Source of the DNA: Azophilus sp965200465
GTDB taxonomy: Bacteria; Pseudomonadota; Gammaproteobacteria; Pseudomonadales; Azotimanducaceae
Direction: 5' to 3'
DNA length: 64,000 nt
NCBI GenBank assembly: GCA_965200465.1
Contig: OZ241358.1
Span: forward strand, 372,001 to 436,000
This document shows positions 41,617 through 50,149 of the stretch, one piece after another. A program made the translations under genes and the position numbers. A model generated the notes under the pieces. That model made no database searches. It was not told the origin of the DNA and was given only the letters and a program-made list of their open reading frames with translations. Numbering within the stretch: the stretch's first letter is position 1; each line of letters begins with the position of its first letter.

Positions 41617-43926
41617 TCAAAACACGATGCGCACGCCGCCCTCAATGGTTCGGCCTGGTTCCGGCACGAGCTCCTTGACGTAGGAAGTGTGCCGCCGCTG
41701 TTCGGCGTCCGTGAGGTTGCGGCCTTGGACGAACAGGCTGATGGTGGCGCCCTGGGTTTCCAGGCGCCATGCGAGGCGCGCCGCTAGGTCGTCGTAGCCG
41801 CTGGTGGGCAGTTCATAGGCCGCCGTTTCGGTCTGCTTGAAGATGCGCGCGTAGTTCAAGGCGGCGGTGAAGGGGCCGTGCCTTAGGTCAGCGCCCAAGC
41901 CCAGGCGGTCCGGGGGCAGGCGTGGCGGATTGTCGTCGTTGTCGGCTTCGATTTCCGCGGACACGCTGTCGAAGAAGGCGTTGAAGGTCAGCAGCCCGGT
42001 TTCCCAAGTTGCCGCGACCAGCGACGCCTCCACCTCCAGCCCGGCGAAGGCGGCGTCGTTTTGCCGGTGGCGGCGCACCGGCAATCCGTCCGCCAGTTCG
42101 TTGCTGCCCTCTTGGTAGATGAAGTCCTGGAACTTGGTGTAGTAAGCGGTGGCCAGCGCCGACCAACGCTCGTCCTCGTAGCCCAAGGTGGCCGAGAGGT
42201 TGAAGGCGGCTTCCTTGTCGAGAGTTGGGTCGCCCACGTCAAAGCTGCTGGTGGCGAAGTGGGGGCCGTTGGAGTACAGCTCTTCGGCGGCCGGCGCCCG
42301 CTGGGCATAGTCCGCCAGCGCCGAGGCCCGCCATCCTTGACCTAGGGGGACCACCGCCCCCAAGGAGGCGGAGGCGCCGCTGAATTGGCGTTTTTCCCCA
42401 GTGGTTGGGCTGTGCTTCACCCGATCAAAGCGCAGGCCGGCCTCCAGTTGCCAGCGGTCGAATTGCCGTTCGCCCACCCAGAAAAGCCCGAAGGCGGCGG
42501 TTTCCACCGGCGGCGTGAAGGCTTCTTCGCCGTAGGCGGCGTAGTCCCGGTCGCTGAGCTGCACGCCTAGGGCGCCTCGCCAGCCGGCCAAGGCGTGGTG
42601 GCTGAGTTCCGCCCGCGCCTCCCAGGCTTCGTTCGTGAACCTAGTGCCGATTTCGCCGGTTCCCTCCAGTTCCAGGTGTTCGTAGTCATTCACGCCGAAG
42701 CGCAGGTTGAAGCTGCGGAATCCCGGCAGGGGGTCCTTCAGGCCGGCTTCGACGTCAATGCGGGTCTGCTTAAGGTCGATGTAGGGAGCGCCTGCCTCCT
42801 CATGGCCATGCGCATCCTCCCCTTCGCCCTCATGGTGGTCTTCTTCGTCGTGGTCGTGGTCTTCGTCGTGGTCTTCGTCCTCGTCATGGCCCTCATCTTC
42901 GTCGTGCCCTTCGTCCTCATCATGGTCTTCGTCTTCGTCATGCCCTTCATCCTCGTCATGGTCTTCCTCATGCTCATGACCCTCATCCTCTTCGTCATGA
43001 TGGTCCTCGCCGTGGCCGTGGCCGTGGGCATGGCCGGGCAGGCCGTACTCCGTTTCGAAGCGGCTGACGGACAGGCCGACGAAGCCCCGCTCGCCGATGA
43101 AGGAAAAGCCGAAGGCGCCGTTTTTGGCTTCATAGGCGCTGTTCATGAGCAAACCCCTAGCTTCCCCAGCTTCGTCCTCGGCGTGGTCGTTTTCGTCCTC
43201 CTCGTCGTGGTGGGCGTCATGCTCCTCGTGTGCTTCCTCCTCCTCCAAGGCCCGCCATTGGGCGGATTCGGCAAAGCCGGGAATTTCCATGTCATCCACA
43301 TCGCGCACGGCGCCGTCGAGGTGCCACGCGAAGCCGCCGGCGCCGCCGTCCAAGCGCAGGGCGCCGCGGGTGGCGTTGCCGTTGTCCGCCGCCCGCAAGT
43401 CCAGCTTGCCGGTCAGCCGCTCCGGCACCTCGTGGGGAATGCGTCCGGTATGCACGTCGATCACGCCGCCGATGGCGCCGGTGCCGTAGAGCAGGGTGCT
43501 GGCGCCCTTGAGAATGTCGATGCCGTCCGCTGTGAACGGATCGATCGTGGCGGCGTGGTCGCCGCTGGTGGCGGAGATGTCCAGGACGTCGATGTGATCC
43601 TCCATGATCCGCACCCTGACCCCGTCCAAGCCATGAATGACGGGCCGCCCCACGGCTGGGCCGTAGGAGGTGCTGTGGATGCCGGGCTTGTTGGCCAGGG
43701 TGGCGCCGATGCTGTCCGCCATGCTCCAGATTAGCTCCTCGCCGGCAAGGGTGTCGGCCGGTTGCGCCAAACCGTCGGCGGACAGGGGATGGGCCGTGAC
43801 GACCAATTCCTCAATGATGTTCTCCGCTTCTTTGCCGGCGGCGTCTCCGTCCGCGGCGCCGGCCGCCGCTGCCCAACCGAGCAGGCAAAGGCCAAGTGTC
43901 CATAGGATTTTTGCTGGATGTTTCAT
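41617..43926 (-). CDS. TonB-dependent receptor with His/Asp/Glu-rich loop, probably for zinc or another metal
   Basis: The 769-aa receptor has a signal peptide, the TonB-box region 'NIIEELVVTAHPL', plug motifs 'GRPVIHGLDGVRVRIMEDHI' and 'GASTLLYGTGAIGGVIDV', and a barrel ending 'TIEGGVRIVF'. The His in 'SGDHAATIDPF' is usual in ZnuD-type receptors. Two extracellular-loop blocks are made of H, D and E: a short one ('AHEEHDAHHDEEDENDHAED') and a long one of repeated GHDEDE/DHDEDE units (nt ~42800-43030). Such loops bind divalent metals; zinc is the likeliest ligand, with copper or nickel possible. A DUF2946-like small gene lies directly upstream. No clear Zur box was found by eye. Confidence 0.92.
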   Translation of the reverse strand: MKHPAKILWTLGLCLLGWAAAAGAADGDAAGKEAENIIEELVVTAHPLSADGLAQPADTLAGEELIWSMADSIGATLANKPGIHSTSYGPAVGRPVIHGLDGVRVRIMEDHIDVLDISATSGDHAATIDPFTADGIDILKGASTLLYGTGAIGGVIDVHTGRIPHEVPERLTGKLDLRAADNGNATRGALRLDGGAGGFAWHLDGAVRDVDDMEIPGFAESAQWRALEEEEAHEEHDAHHDEEDENDHAEDEAGEARGLLMNSAYEAKNGAFGFSFIGERGFVGLSVSRFETEYGLPGHAHGHGHGEDHHDEEDEGHEHEEDHDEDEGHDEDEDHDEDEGHDEDEGHDEDEDHDEDHDHDEEDHHEGEGEDAHGHEEAGAPYIDLKQTRIDVEAGLKDPLPGFRSFNLRFGVNDYEHLELEGTGEIGTRFTNEAWEARAELSHHALAGWRGALGVQLSDRDYAAYGEEAFTPPVETAAFGLFWVGERQFDRWQLEAGLRFDRVKHSPTTGEKRQFSGASASLGAVVPLGQGWRASALADYAQRAPAAEELYSNGPHFATSSFDVGDPTLDKEAAFNLSATLGYEDERWSALATAYYTKFQDFIYQEGSNELADGLPVRRHRQNDAAFAGLEVEASLVAATWETGLLTFNAFFDSVSAEIEADNDDNPPRLPPDRLGLGADLRHGPFTAALNYARIFKQTETAAYELPTSGYDDLAARLAWRLETQGATISLFVQGRNLTDAEQRRHTSYVKELVPEPGRTIEGGVRIVF
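42838..43032 (-). repeat. Short-unit repeats encoding the His/Asp/Glu loop
   Basis: The block is built from imperfect ~18-bp units coding for GHDEDE, DHDEDE and HEEDHD variants, inside the receptor gene and in frame. It should be prone to slippage. The opposite strand of this block reads as a run of Val/Phe/Leu/Met, which creates a spurious membrane-like ORF. Confidence 0.85.
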
Positions 43927-44101
43927 GCTTGCCTCTTCAATTCGCCGGAACCGGCGCTCGGTCCGCTAGGCGACCGCGCCGTTTCCCTAAGCTTTGGCGG
44001 CTTGCCGGGGCTGAGTGCGCGATGCCCTGCAGCCACCGCGGGCCGCAGCTTGCGCACAGGGAAAGTTGGCCGGCAATGCCGCCCCTATTGGGGTTAGGGG
44101 G

Positions 44102-44419
44102 TTAGGAGGCGGGCGGCGCCCTTGGCTGGATGGGGATGGGCAGCCGCTTGGCGCAGGCCGCAACGGGGACGGCTGCATGACTGGCCCGCGGCGCTTTTGC
44201 GGCAACCTGGATGGCTTGGCTGGGACCGGGCAGCAGCTCCACAGCGGAATAGGCGCAGGAGACGCACAGGCTGTGCGGCGTCTCAGCCGCATCCGCGGCA
44301 TGGACATGCAGCCCCATGAGGGACTGGGCGAGGCCGAACGCCGCAACCGCCAGCCAAGATGCCAGCCGCCAGCGCGAGTGACCCATGCGGCCGACAGCTA
44401 GCTTTCGGCGCCTCTCCAT
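44102..44419 (-). CDS. DUF2946-like small exported metal-associated protein
   Basis: About 105 aa (ATG 44419) or 94 aa (ATG 44386). A hydrophobic segment 'LASWLAVAAFGLAQSLMGLH' is followed by 'HVHAADAAETPHSLCVSCAYS' containing H-x-H and C-V-S-C. This small-protein pattern often accompanies metal TonB receptors or copper genes and fits the DUF2946 family. It lies 175 bp upstream of the His-rich receptor on the same strand. A good sigma70-like promoter precedes it. The longer upstream frame runs into the MITE and is not believed. Confidence 0.6.
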   Translation of the reverse strand: MERRRKLAVGRMGHSRWRLASWLAVAAFGLAQSLMGLHVHAADAAETPHSLCVSCAYSAVELLPGPSQAIQVAAKAPRASHAAVPVAACAKRLPIPIQPRAPPAS

Positions 44420-44456
44420 ATACGGCAATGCCGCCCAGACCTTGCACATGGCGTTG

Positions 44457-44485
44457 AATATAGACAATCGCCCGGCGGCTTGCAA
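44457..44485 (-). promoter_or_regulatory. Sigma70-like promoter for the DUF2946/TonB receptor genes
   Basis: On the minus strand TTGCAA (44480-44485) and TATATT (44457-44462) are separated by exactly 17 bp, placing a start site near 44450, about 30 bp before ATG 44419. No known metal-regulator box is evident, so regulation is open. Confidence 0.5.
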
Positions 44486-44640
44486 CCCCCAAGGGAAGCG
44501 CTTGAGAGCGGCTGCTCCACACGGGCGCGGCTGGGATTGGGCGTGAACTTGCAAAACAAAAAAGTGAGATCGCAAAAAGTGAACGAGGGATTGAACAACT
44601 ATCATGCAATCCAGCCTTGGACGCTTGGAGAGGATGTCAA

Positions 44641-44836
44641 CCCCAATCCCCGGATAAGGATCGCCCGGCCCGTCGCCGGCGGCTCCTAGAAATGCGGGCC
44701 CGCCGCAGGCGGGCGGGGTGCCTGCGCTTCCAGGCTGCAGGCTGTCGCAAGTCCCGCAGCCATGCAATTGCCGGAAAAAACCTTGCACGGTGCGACTTGC
44801 AACGCGCTGCAACGATTCCCTAAGCGGGGATTGGGG
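44641..44836 (+). mobile_element. 196-bp MITE-like element, copy 1, with 8-bp target duplication
   Basis: The ends are CCCCAATCCCCG and its complement CGGGGATTGGGG (12-bp perfect terminal inverted repeats, then imperfect). GATGTCAA occurs immediately outside both ends (44633-44640 and 44837-44844), a perfect 8-bp duplication. A related copy lies at 58664-58847. No transposase is encoded, so it would depend on an element elsewhere. It ends 17 bp before the start codon of the giant protease gene, and its GGGGGA end could act as that gene's Shine-Dalgarno. Confidence 0.85.
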
Positions 44837-44853
44837 GATGTCAACAACGCCTT

Positions 44854-47800
44854 ATGCATTCCTTGGAATTGTTCCGAGCGTTGCGCCGGCCCGCATTCCG
44901 CCCGGCGGCGCACAGTCGGTCACCTCGCTTGGCGAAGTCCTTGCCTAGGGCGTTGCTCGCCCTCGGCTTGATCGTTGCCGGGCTGTTGTGCGCAGCGCCG
45001 CCGGCGTACGCCCTTCGCGGCGGAGAAGCGGCGCCGGCGGGACGGTGGCCCTACAAGGTCTCCATGCTCATCCGCGACGTGCATGCTTGCGGCGGCACGC
45101 TGGTGACGCCCCGCTACGTCCTTACGGCGGCCCACTGTCCGCAGGGTGTGCCCAAGGAGCATCTCAGCGTTTACATCGGCTCCCAAGAGCTGCAGAGAAA
45201 GCCGTCGGGCGACGAACTCATAGCGGGCTCCGTCGGCCAGCTCGTCAACGTCGCCGGCGTTTACACGCATCCGCGCTACAACGGCGACCGCACCCATGAC
45301 ATCGCGCTTCTGGAGCTGGAGACGGCGGCGCCGGCGAGCTACGGCACGGCGGTGTTGCCGAACCTCGCCATCCACAACCGCATCGTTGCGGCCAACGAGC
45401 AAGCAGTGGCCATCGGTTGGGGCCACCGCGCCCCTGGCGGCGTGGGCGCCGCCGATAGGGGCCCGACGAGCTTGCATCAAGTGTCCTTGACGCTGAGGTC
45501 CAACTCGGATTGCAGCGTCTTTTTCGGCAGCGGCTTCAACTCCGAGGCGCACCTCTGCGCCCGAGACGGCGGCAAGGGCATTTGCGCGGCCGACAGCGGC
45601 GGCCCGCTGTTCGTGCGTCGGGCCGGCATCGACTATCAGGTCGGCATCTCCAGCTTCGCCGAAAGCTTCAACAGACGGACCCTCTTCTGCTCGAATTCCG
45701 GCTTCACCAAGGTGGCGACCTACGTCGATTGGATCAACGGCATCATCAGCCCGCGCCCGCCGGCGAATCCGCAGAACTTTCGCGCCATCGCCAGCAACGC
45801 ATCGGTCTCGCTGGCCTGGGATGCGGCGGGCACGCATCGCATTGCCCGCTACGAGTACCGCCAGCGGAGCGGCGGCGGCAGCTGGGGCGCTTGGACGGCG
45901 GTGGCGAACAGCGGCCCGAACACCGTCGTCGCAAGGGTGACGGGCCTGACCAATGGACTGACGTACGGCTTCCAGTTGCGCGCCCTGAACGCGGATGGCG
46001 AGGGCGAAACCAGCGACGAGTCCTCCGCAACGCCGATGGCTTCGATCGATCTATTGCCTTCGCTCGACAACGCCGCCGCGGTGGGATGGACTTGGATAAA
46101 GGACGTCCCGATCGTCACCCGCCAACTGCCGAAGGCAACCGGCGGCGACGGCAATCTGACCTACACGGTTTCGCCCACCCTGCCGACTGGCATCCTGTTC
46201 GACAGCGACACGGTGGAATTCTCCGGCACGCCGATGGCGATCAAGACCCCGACCGAGTACACCTACAGGGTGACGGACGAGGACGGCGACGCGGAGAGCT
46301 TGACGTTCGTTCTCGAGGTCTCCTCGGCGATGGCCGATCGCCCTGGCGCCATCCGCAACACGATGCACGAGGAACTCGACGATCGCGGCATTGCCCCCCG
46401 GTTCGATTTCAGCGATTTGACCGAGGCGACCATCGTGAGCGGCAACCTCTTCGGACTCTGGATGGGTTGCGAGAAAGGCTCCTTCGGCTGCATACGCGGT
46501 CAAGACATCGTGGAAACGAGCGTGCCGGCGCAGAGCCTCGCTGGTTGGCACAGCATTCAGCTGCTGCAGATCCGCTACGAGAATCTGCGCACCTTGTCCG
46601 GCGCCTTCGTGGGCTACCACAACAACCTGCGCACCCTGCGTCTGCACGACAACCGGATAAGCGCCTTGCCCACCGGCGTGTTCGACCACATGAACCTGAA
46701 CGCGCTTTGGCTGCACGGGAATACGGGCGCTCCTTTTGCGCTGACCATCGCCGCCAACGCCGCCGACGGTGCGGTTTACGCGGAGCTGCCCCAGGCGGCG
46801 CCGCGGGAGATCAGCGTCGATTGGACGGCCTCCGGGGGCTCCACCGCCACCGGCACGGCCGTCATACCCGCCGGCAAGCGCAGAAGCGCATCGTTCAGCC
46901 GCTCCGCCGCGACGGACGTGGTCATGACCCTAAGCAATCCCAGGCTGACGGGCGTGACCGAAGGCTTGAGCGACAGCGCCGGCGACTTTCGTGGGTTCAG
47001 CCTGGCGATTTCCACCACCAATGGCGCCGCCACCATACCCGCCGGCATGGGCGCCGACCCGCCGCCTCCTGCTCCACCGCCGCCATCCCCGCCTTCGCCG
47101 CCCCCGCCTCCGAGCCAGGCGCCGACCGCCAGCGCCGGCGCCGACGCCACCGTGGCCGAAGGTGCGCAGGTGCGGTTGGACGGCAGCGGCAGTTCGGATC
47201 CCGAGAGCGGCGCGTTGACCTACGCTTGGACCCAGCTCACGAAGCCCTTCGTCACTTTAAGCGACGCGACTGCCGCCATGCCGACGTTCACGGCCCCGAC
47301 CGGTCTGCCGATCAGTCCGGACCTTAGGTTCTCGTTGACCGTCACCGATCCCACCGGCGTCGCCTCCGCACCGGACACCGTGACGGTGCGCGTCATCTCC
47401 AAGCCGCGCATCAGCGCCGTGGCGCTGTCCGGCGCACCACCCGCGGGCGGCAGCTACCGCAAAGGCGATTGGATTCGCGCCGAGGCGACCTTCACCCAGG
47501 CGGTGGTGGTGGAGAGCAGTCCGCAACTGACGCTGAACATCGGCGGCCAGTCTCGCGCCGCGGCTTGGAGCGGCATCCGCAACAGCCGCAAGGTTGCCTT
47601 TGAATACGAAGTGAGCGAAGGGGATATGGACGCCGACGGCGTCTCCATTGGCGCCGACGCCTTGGCCCTGAACGGCGGCAGCATCTCCTACTTGGCTGGG
47701 TCGGGCGGGGCCGCCGCCGTGCTTGCCCACAACGCCGTGGCCGACGCCGCCGCCCACAAGGTGGACGCCAGCGTGGCCGCGCCGGTGTCGATCACCAGCG

Positions 47801-50115
47801 TCGCCATCGCCTCCGCGCCGGAGAGCGGCGACGCCTACAAGCGCGGCGAACCCATCATCGTCAACGTCCGCTTCGCCCGTCGGGTGACGGTGACCGGCAG
47901 TCCGCAGGTGGCGCTGACCATCGGTGCGAACACTCGGCAAGCCGCCTACTTCAGCGGCTCCGGCGGGCGCAGCATCTTCTTCCTCTACAGAGTGCAGGCG
48001 GGGGACAGCGACGCGGACGGCCTGAGCATTGCCGCCAACGCCGTCAGCCTGAACGGCGGCGGCATTGACGGCACGGCGGCCGTGCTGACCCATGACGCGG
48101 TGGCCACGGACGCCACGCGCAAGGTGAACGGCGGCGCTTCTGGGGCGGCGGCGGTGATTCTCGTCGTGCTCGCCAACTCGCCGGAGGGGGGCGACACCTA
48201 CAAGCTCGGCGAAGAGATCGAGGTGGAGGTCTGGTTCGACCGGGCCGTCACGGTTACGGGGACGCCCTATCTGGAGCTCACCATCGGCGCCAATGCCCGA
48301 CGAGCAACCTACGTCGGCGGCATCGGCAACCGGCTGACGTTCAGGTACAGCCTGCAGGCGGACGACGTGGACGCCGACGGCGTCAACATCGCCGCCAATG
48401 CGCTGCATTTGAACGGCGGCGCCATCAACGACGGGGTGTCCGCAACCGCCGCCACCCTGACCTTCGGGAGCCTGGCGGCTGACGCGATGCGCAAAACGGA
48501 CGGCCGCCAAGTCAGTGCGCCAAGCCTTGAGCAGGTGCAGTTCAACATCCACAGGCGGCCAAGCGGCGGCTCCTACGAAGCGAACGAAGTGATCTGGGTG
48601 GAGGCTTGGTTCGACAAGCCGGTGACCGTGACCGGTGCGCCGCGGATGGCGTTGAACGTCGGCGGCGGCACTCGGCAGGCGGCGTACCATTCATCCGCGG
48701 CCGGCGGCCGGGTGTTGTTCTTTTACTACGTCGTGCAATCCGGCGATGCGGACCGAGACGGCATCGGCATCGCCGCCAACGCCTTGGGCCTGAACGGCGG
48801 CGCCATCAGGCTGGCGGTGGACGGCGCCACCGACGCCACCCTCGCCCACGCCGAGGTGGCGGCGGATCCCGCCCGCAGGATAGGGACTGGGCCGACCCCT
48901 CCGCTGCCCCCTCCACCACCTCCGCCGCCCACGCCACCGCCGGTGTCTCCGCCGCCGCCGCCGTCCAACAGGGCGCCGGAAGTGGTCCGCCCAATCGACG
49001 CGCTGTCGCTGTTGCCGGACGCCTCGCAGCGGTTCGACGCCGCCGCCGTCTTCCGCGACCGGGACGGGGACCGGCTTGCCTATTCGGTGCGGTCGTCGGC
49101 TCCGGCAGTGGCGAAGGCGACGGTGCAGGACAGGTGGGTGGACGTCACGGCCAAGGCGCCGGGGACGGCCGCCATCACCCTTAGGGCCAGGGACCCCGGC
49201 GGACTGAGTGCGAGGCTTGTCTTTTCGGTGCAGGTCAAGGGACCGCCGCAAGTCGTCGGCGAAGTTGCGGAGGCGTCACTGCTGCCGGGCGCTGCGCAGG
49301 AGATGGATGCAGCCGCGGCGTTCGTTGACCCGGATGAGGACCCGCTCACCTACAGGGTGCGGTCCGCAGACCCCTCGGTGGCGACCGCCGCCTATCTGGA
49401 CGGTGCGGTGCTCATTTCGGCCAAGGCTCCGGGCCTGACCACCGTCACCCTCACGGCCACGGACAGCGACGGCCTTAGCGCGTCGCTGGTCTTCACCGTG
49501 AGGGTGAAGGGACCGCCGCAGGTCATTGGCGAAATTGCGCCGCTGTCGCTGCCGGCTGGGTCATTGGCCGAAATCGACGCGGCGGCTAGGTTCCGCGACC
49601 CGGATGAGGATCAGGTCGTTTACCAGGCCGCGTCCTCGAACGACGCGGTGGCGGCGGCAATGGTTGATGGCGGAGCGGTGAGGATCGTCGCCAGGGCGCC
49701 AGGGGCGGCGGAGGTGAGGGTGACGGCGACCGACGGGGATGGGTTGAGTGCGCACCTGAACTTTTCGATGGCGGTGACGGCGCCGCTTCCCGCTCAGGAG
49801 CTGCTGGTTGGCGGCGACGCTTTGACGATGCCGCTGTCGGACATTTTTACGGAGGCGAGCGGCGACATTGAGCCGCTGGCGTCTTCCGATGCCCCAACGC
49901 TGGTGGCGGCCGGCATGACGGACGGTGCGCTGACCTTGGCTTCCGTCGGCGAAGACGAGGGCGCCGCCACCGTTTCCGTGGCGGCGACGGGCGGCGACGG
50001 TTGGCGCAGAACGCTGCGCTTGCTGGTGGAGGTGACCGCGGCGAGCGGCTTTCCAAGGGATTGGCTTCTGCATTGGATCATGCAGCTTGCGCAGCCGGAT
50101 GCGAAGGGTTCCTAG
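44854..50115 (+). CDS. Giant secreted trypsin-family protease with FN3, Ig-like, LRR, PKD and cadherin-like repeats
   Basis: A 1753-aa exoprotein. After a signal peptide ('ALLALGLIVAGLLCAAPPAYA') comes an S1 trypsin domain with 'TAAHC', D149 in 'DIALLELE' and S248 in 'ADSGGPL'. Then follow an FN3 domain (~300-395), an Ig-like domain (~425-490), an LRR-like stretch ('LRLHDNRISALPTGVFDHMN'), a Pro-rich linker and a PKD/REJ-like domain. Four ~115-aa repeats with 'VTVTGSPQVALTIGANTRQA' and 'DSDADGLSIAANAVSLNGG' patterns come next. A second Pro-rich linker leads to three to four ~90-aa cadherin-like repeats ('DPDEDPLTYRVRSADPSVAT'). It ends 'RDWLLHWIMQLAQ'. Start is ATG 44854 or an internal TTG 44941. 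Function is probably adhesion plus proteolysis at the surface. Confidence 0.85.
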   Translation: MHSLELFRALRRPAFRPAAHSRSPRLAKSLPRALLALGLIVAGLLCAAPPAYALRGGEAAPAGRWPYKVSMLIRDVHACGGTLVTPRYVLTAAHCPQGVPKEHLSVYIGSQELQRKPSGDELIAGSVGQLVNVAGVYTHPRYNGDRTHDIALLELETAAPASYGTAVLPNLAIHNRIVAANEQAVAIGWGHRAPGGVGAADRGPTSLHQVSLTLRSNSDCSVFFGSGFNSEAHLCARDGGKGICAADSGGPLFVRRAGIDYQVGISSFAESFNRRTLFCSNSGFTKVATYVDWINGIISPRPPANPQNFRAIASNASVSLAWDAAGTHRIARYEYRQRSGGGSWGAWTAVANSGPNTVVARVTGLTNGLTYGFQLRALNADGEGETSDESSATPMASIDLLPSLDNAAAVGWTWIKDVPIVTRQLPKATGGDGNLTYTVSPTLPTGILFDSDTVEFSGTPMAIKTPTEYTYRVTDEDGDAESLTFVLEVSSAMADRPGAIRNTMHEELDDRGIAPRFDFSDLTEATIVSGNLFGLWMGCEKGSFGCIRGQDIVETSVPAQSLAGWHSIQLLQIRYENLRTLSGAFVGYHNNLRTLRLHDNRISALPTGVFDHMNLNALWLHGNTGAPFALTIAANAADGAVYAELPQAAPREISVDWTASGGSTATGTAVIPAGKRRSASFSRSAATDVVMTLSNPRLTGVTEGLSDSAGDFRGFSLAISTTNGAATIPAGMGADPPPPAPPPPSPPSPPPPPSQAPTASAGADATVAEGAQVRLDGSGSSDPESGALTYAWTQLTKPFVTLSDATAAMPTFTAPTGLPISPDLRFSLTVTDPTGVASAPDTVTVRVISKPRISAVALSGAPPAGGSYRKGDWIRAEATFTQAVVVESSPQLTLNIGGQSRAAAWSGIRNSRKVAFEYEVSEGDMDADGVSIGADALALNGGSISYLAGSGGAAAVLAHNAVADAAAHKVDASVAAPVSITSVAIASAPESGDAYKRGEPIIVNVRFARRVTVTGSPQVALTIGANTRQAAYFSGSGGRSIFFLYRVQAGDSDADGLSIAANAVSLNGGGIDGTAAVLTHDAVATDATRKVNGGASGAAAVILVVLANSPEGGDTYKLGEEIEVEVWFDRAVTVTGTPYLELTIGANARRATYVGGIGNRLTFRYSLQADDVDADGVNIAANALHLNGGAINDGVSATAATLTFGSLAADAMRKTDGRQVSAPSLEQVQFNIHRRPSGGSYEANEVIWVEAWFDKPVTVTGAPRMALNVGGGTRQAAYHSSAAGGRVLFFYYVVQSGDADRDGIGIAANALGLNGGAIRLAVDGATDATLAHAEVAADPARRIGTGPTPPLPPPPPPPPTPPPVSPPPPPSNRAPEVVRPIDALSLLPDASQRFDAAAVFRDRDGDRLAYSVRSSAPAVAKATVQDRWVDVTAKAPGTAAITLRARDPGGLSARLVFSVQVKGPPQVVGEVAEASLLPGAAQEMDAAAAFVDPDEDPLTYRVRSADPSVATAAYLDGAVLISAKAPGLTTVTLTATDSDGLSASLVFTVRVKGPPQVIGEIAPLSLPAGSLAEIDAAARFRDPDEDQVVYQAASSNDAVAAAMVDGGAVRIVARAPGAAEVRVTATDGDGLSAHLNFSMAVTAPLPAQELLVGGDALTMPLSDIFTEASGDIEPLASSDAPTLVAAGMTDGALTLASVGEDEGAATVSVAATGGDGWRRTLRLLVEVTAASGFPRDWLLHWIMQLAQPDAKGS

Positions 50116-50149
50116 GCCGCATGGTTGACAAGCTGAATGGAGCTTTAGC

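Noticed and set aside
42595..43734. 379-aa plus-strand ORF with a long Val/Phe/Leu/Met-rich membrane-like run
   Set aside because: It is the antisense of the His/Asp/Glu repeat loop of the TonB receptor. GAC/GAG/CAT repeats read backwards as hydrophobic codons.
46051..48690. Large minus-strand ORFs across the giant protease gene
   Set aside because: Antisense to repeated domains; composition and lack of motifs mark them as shadows.
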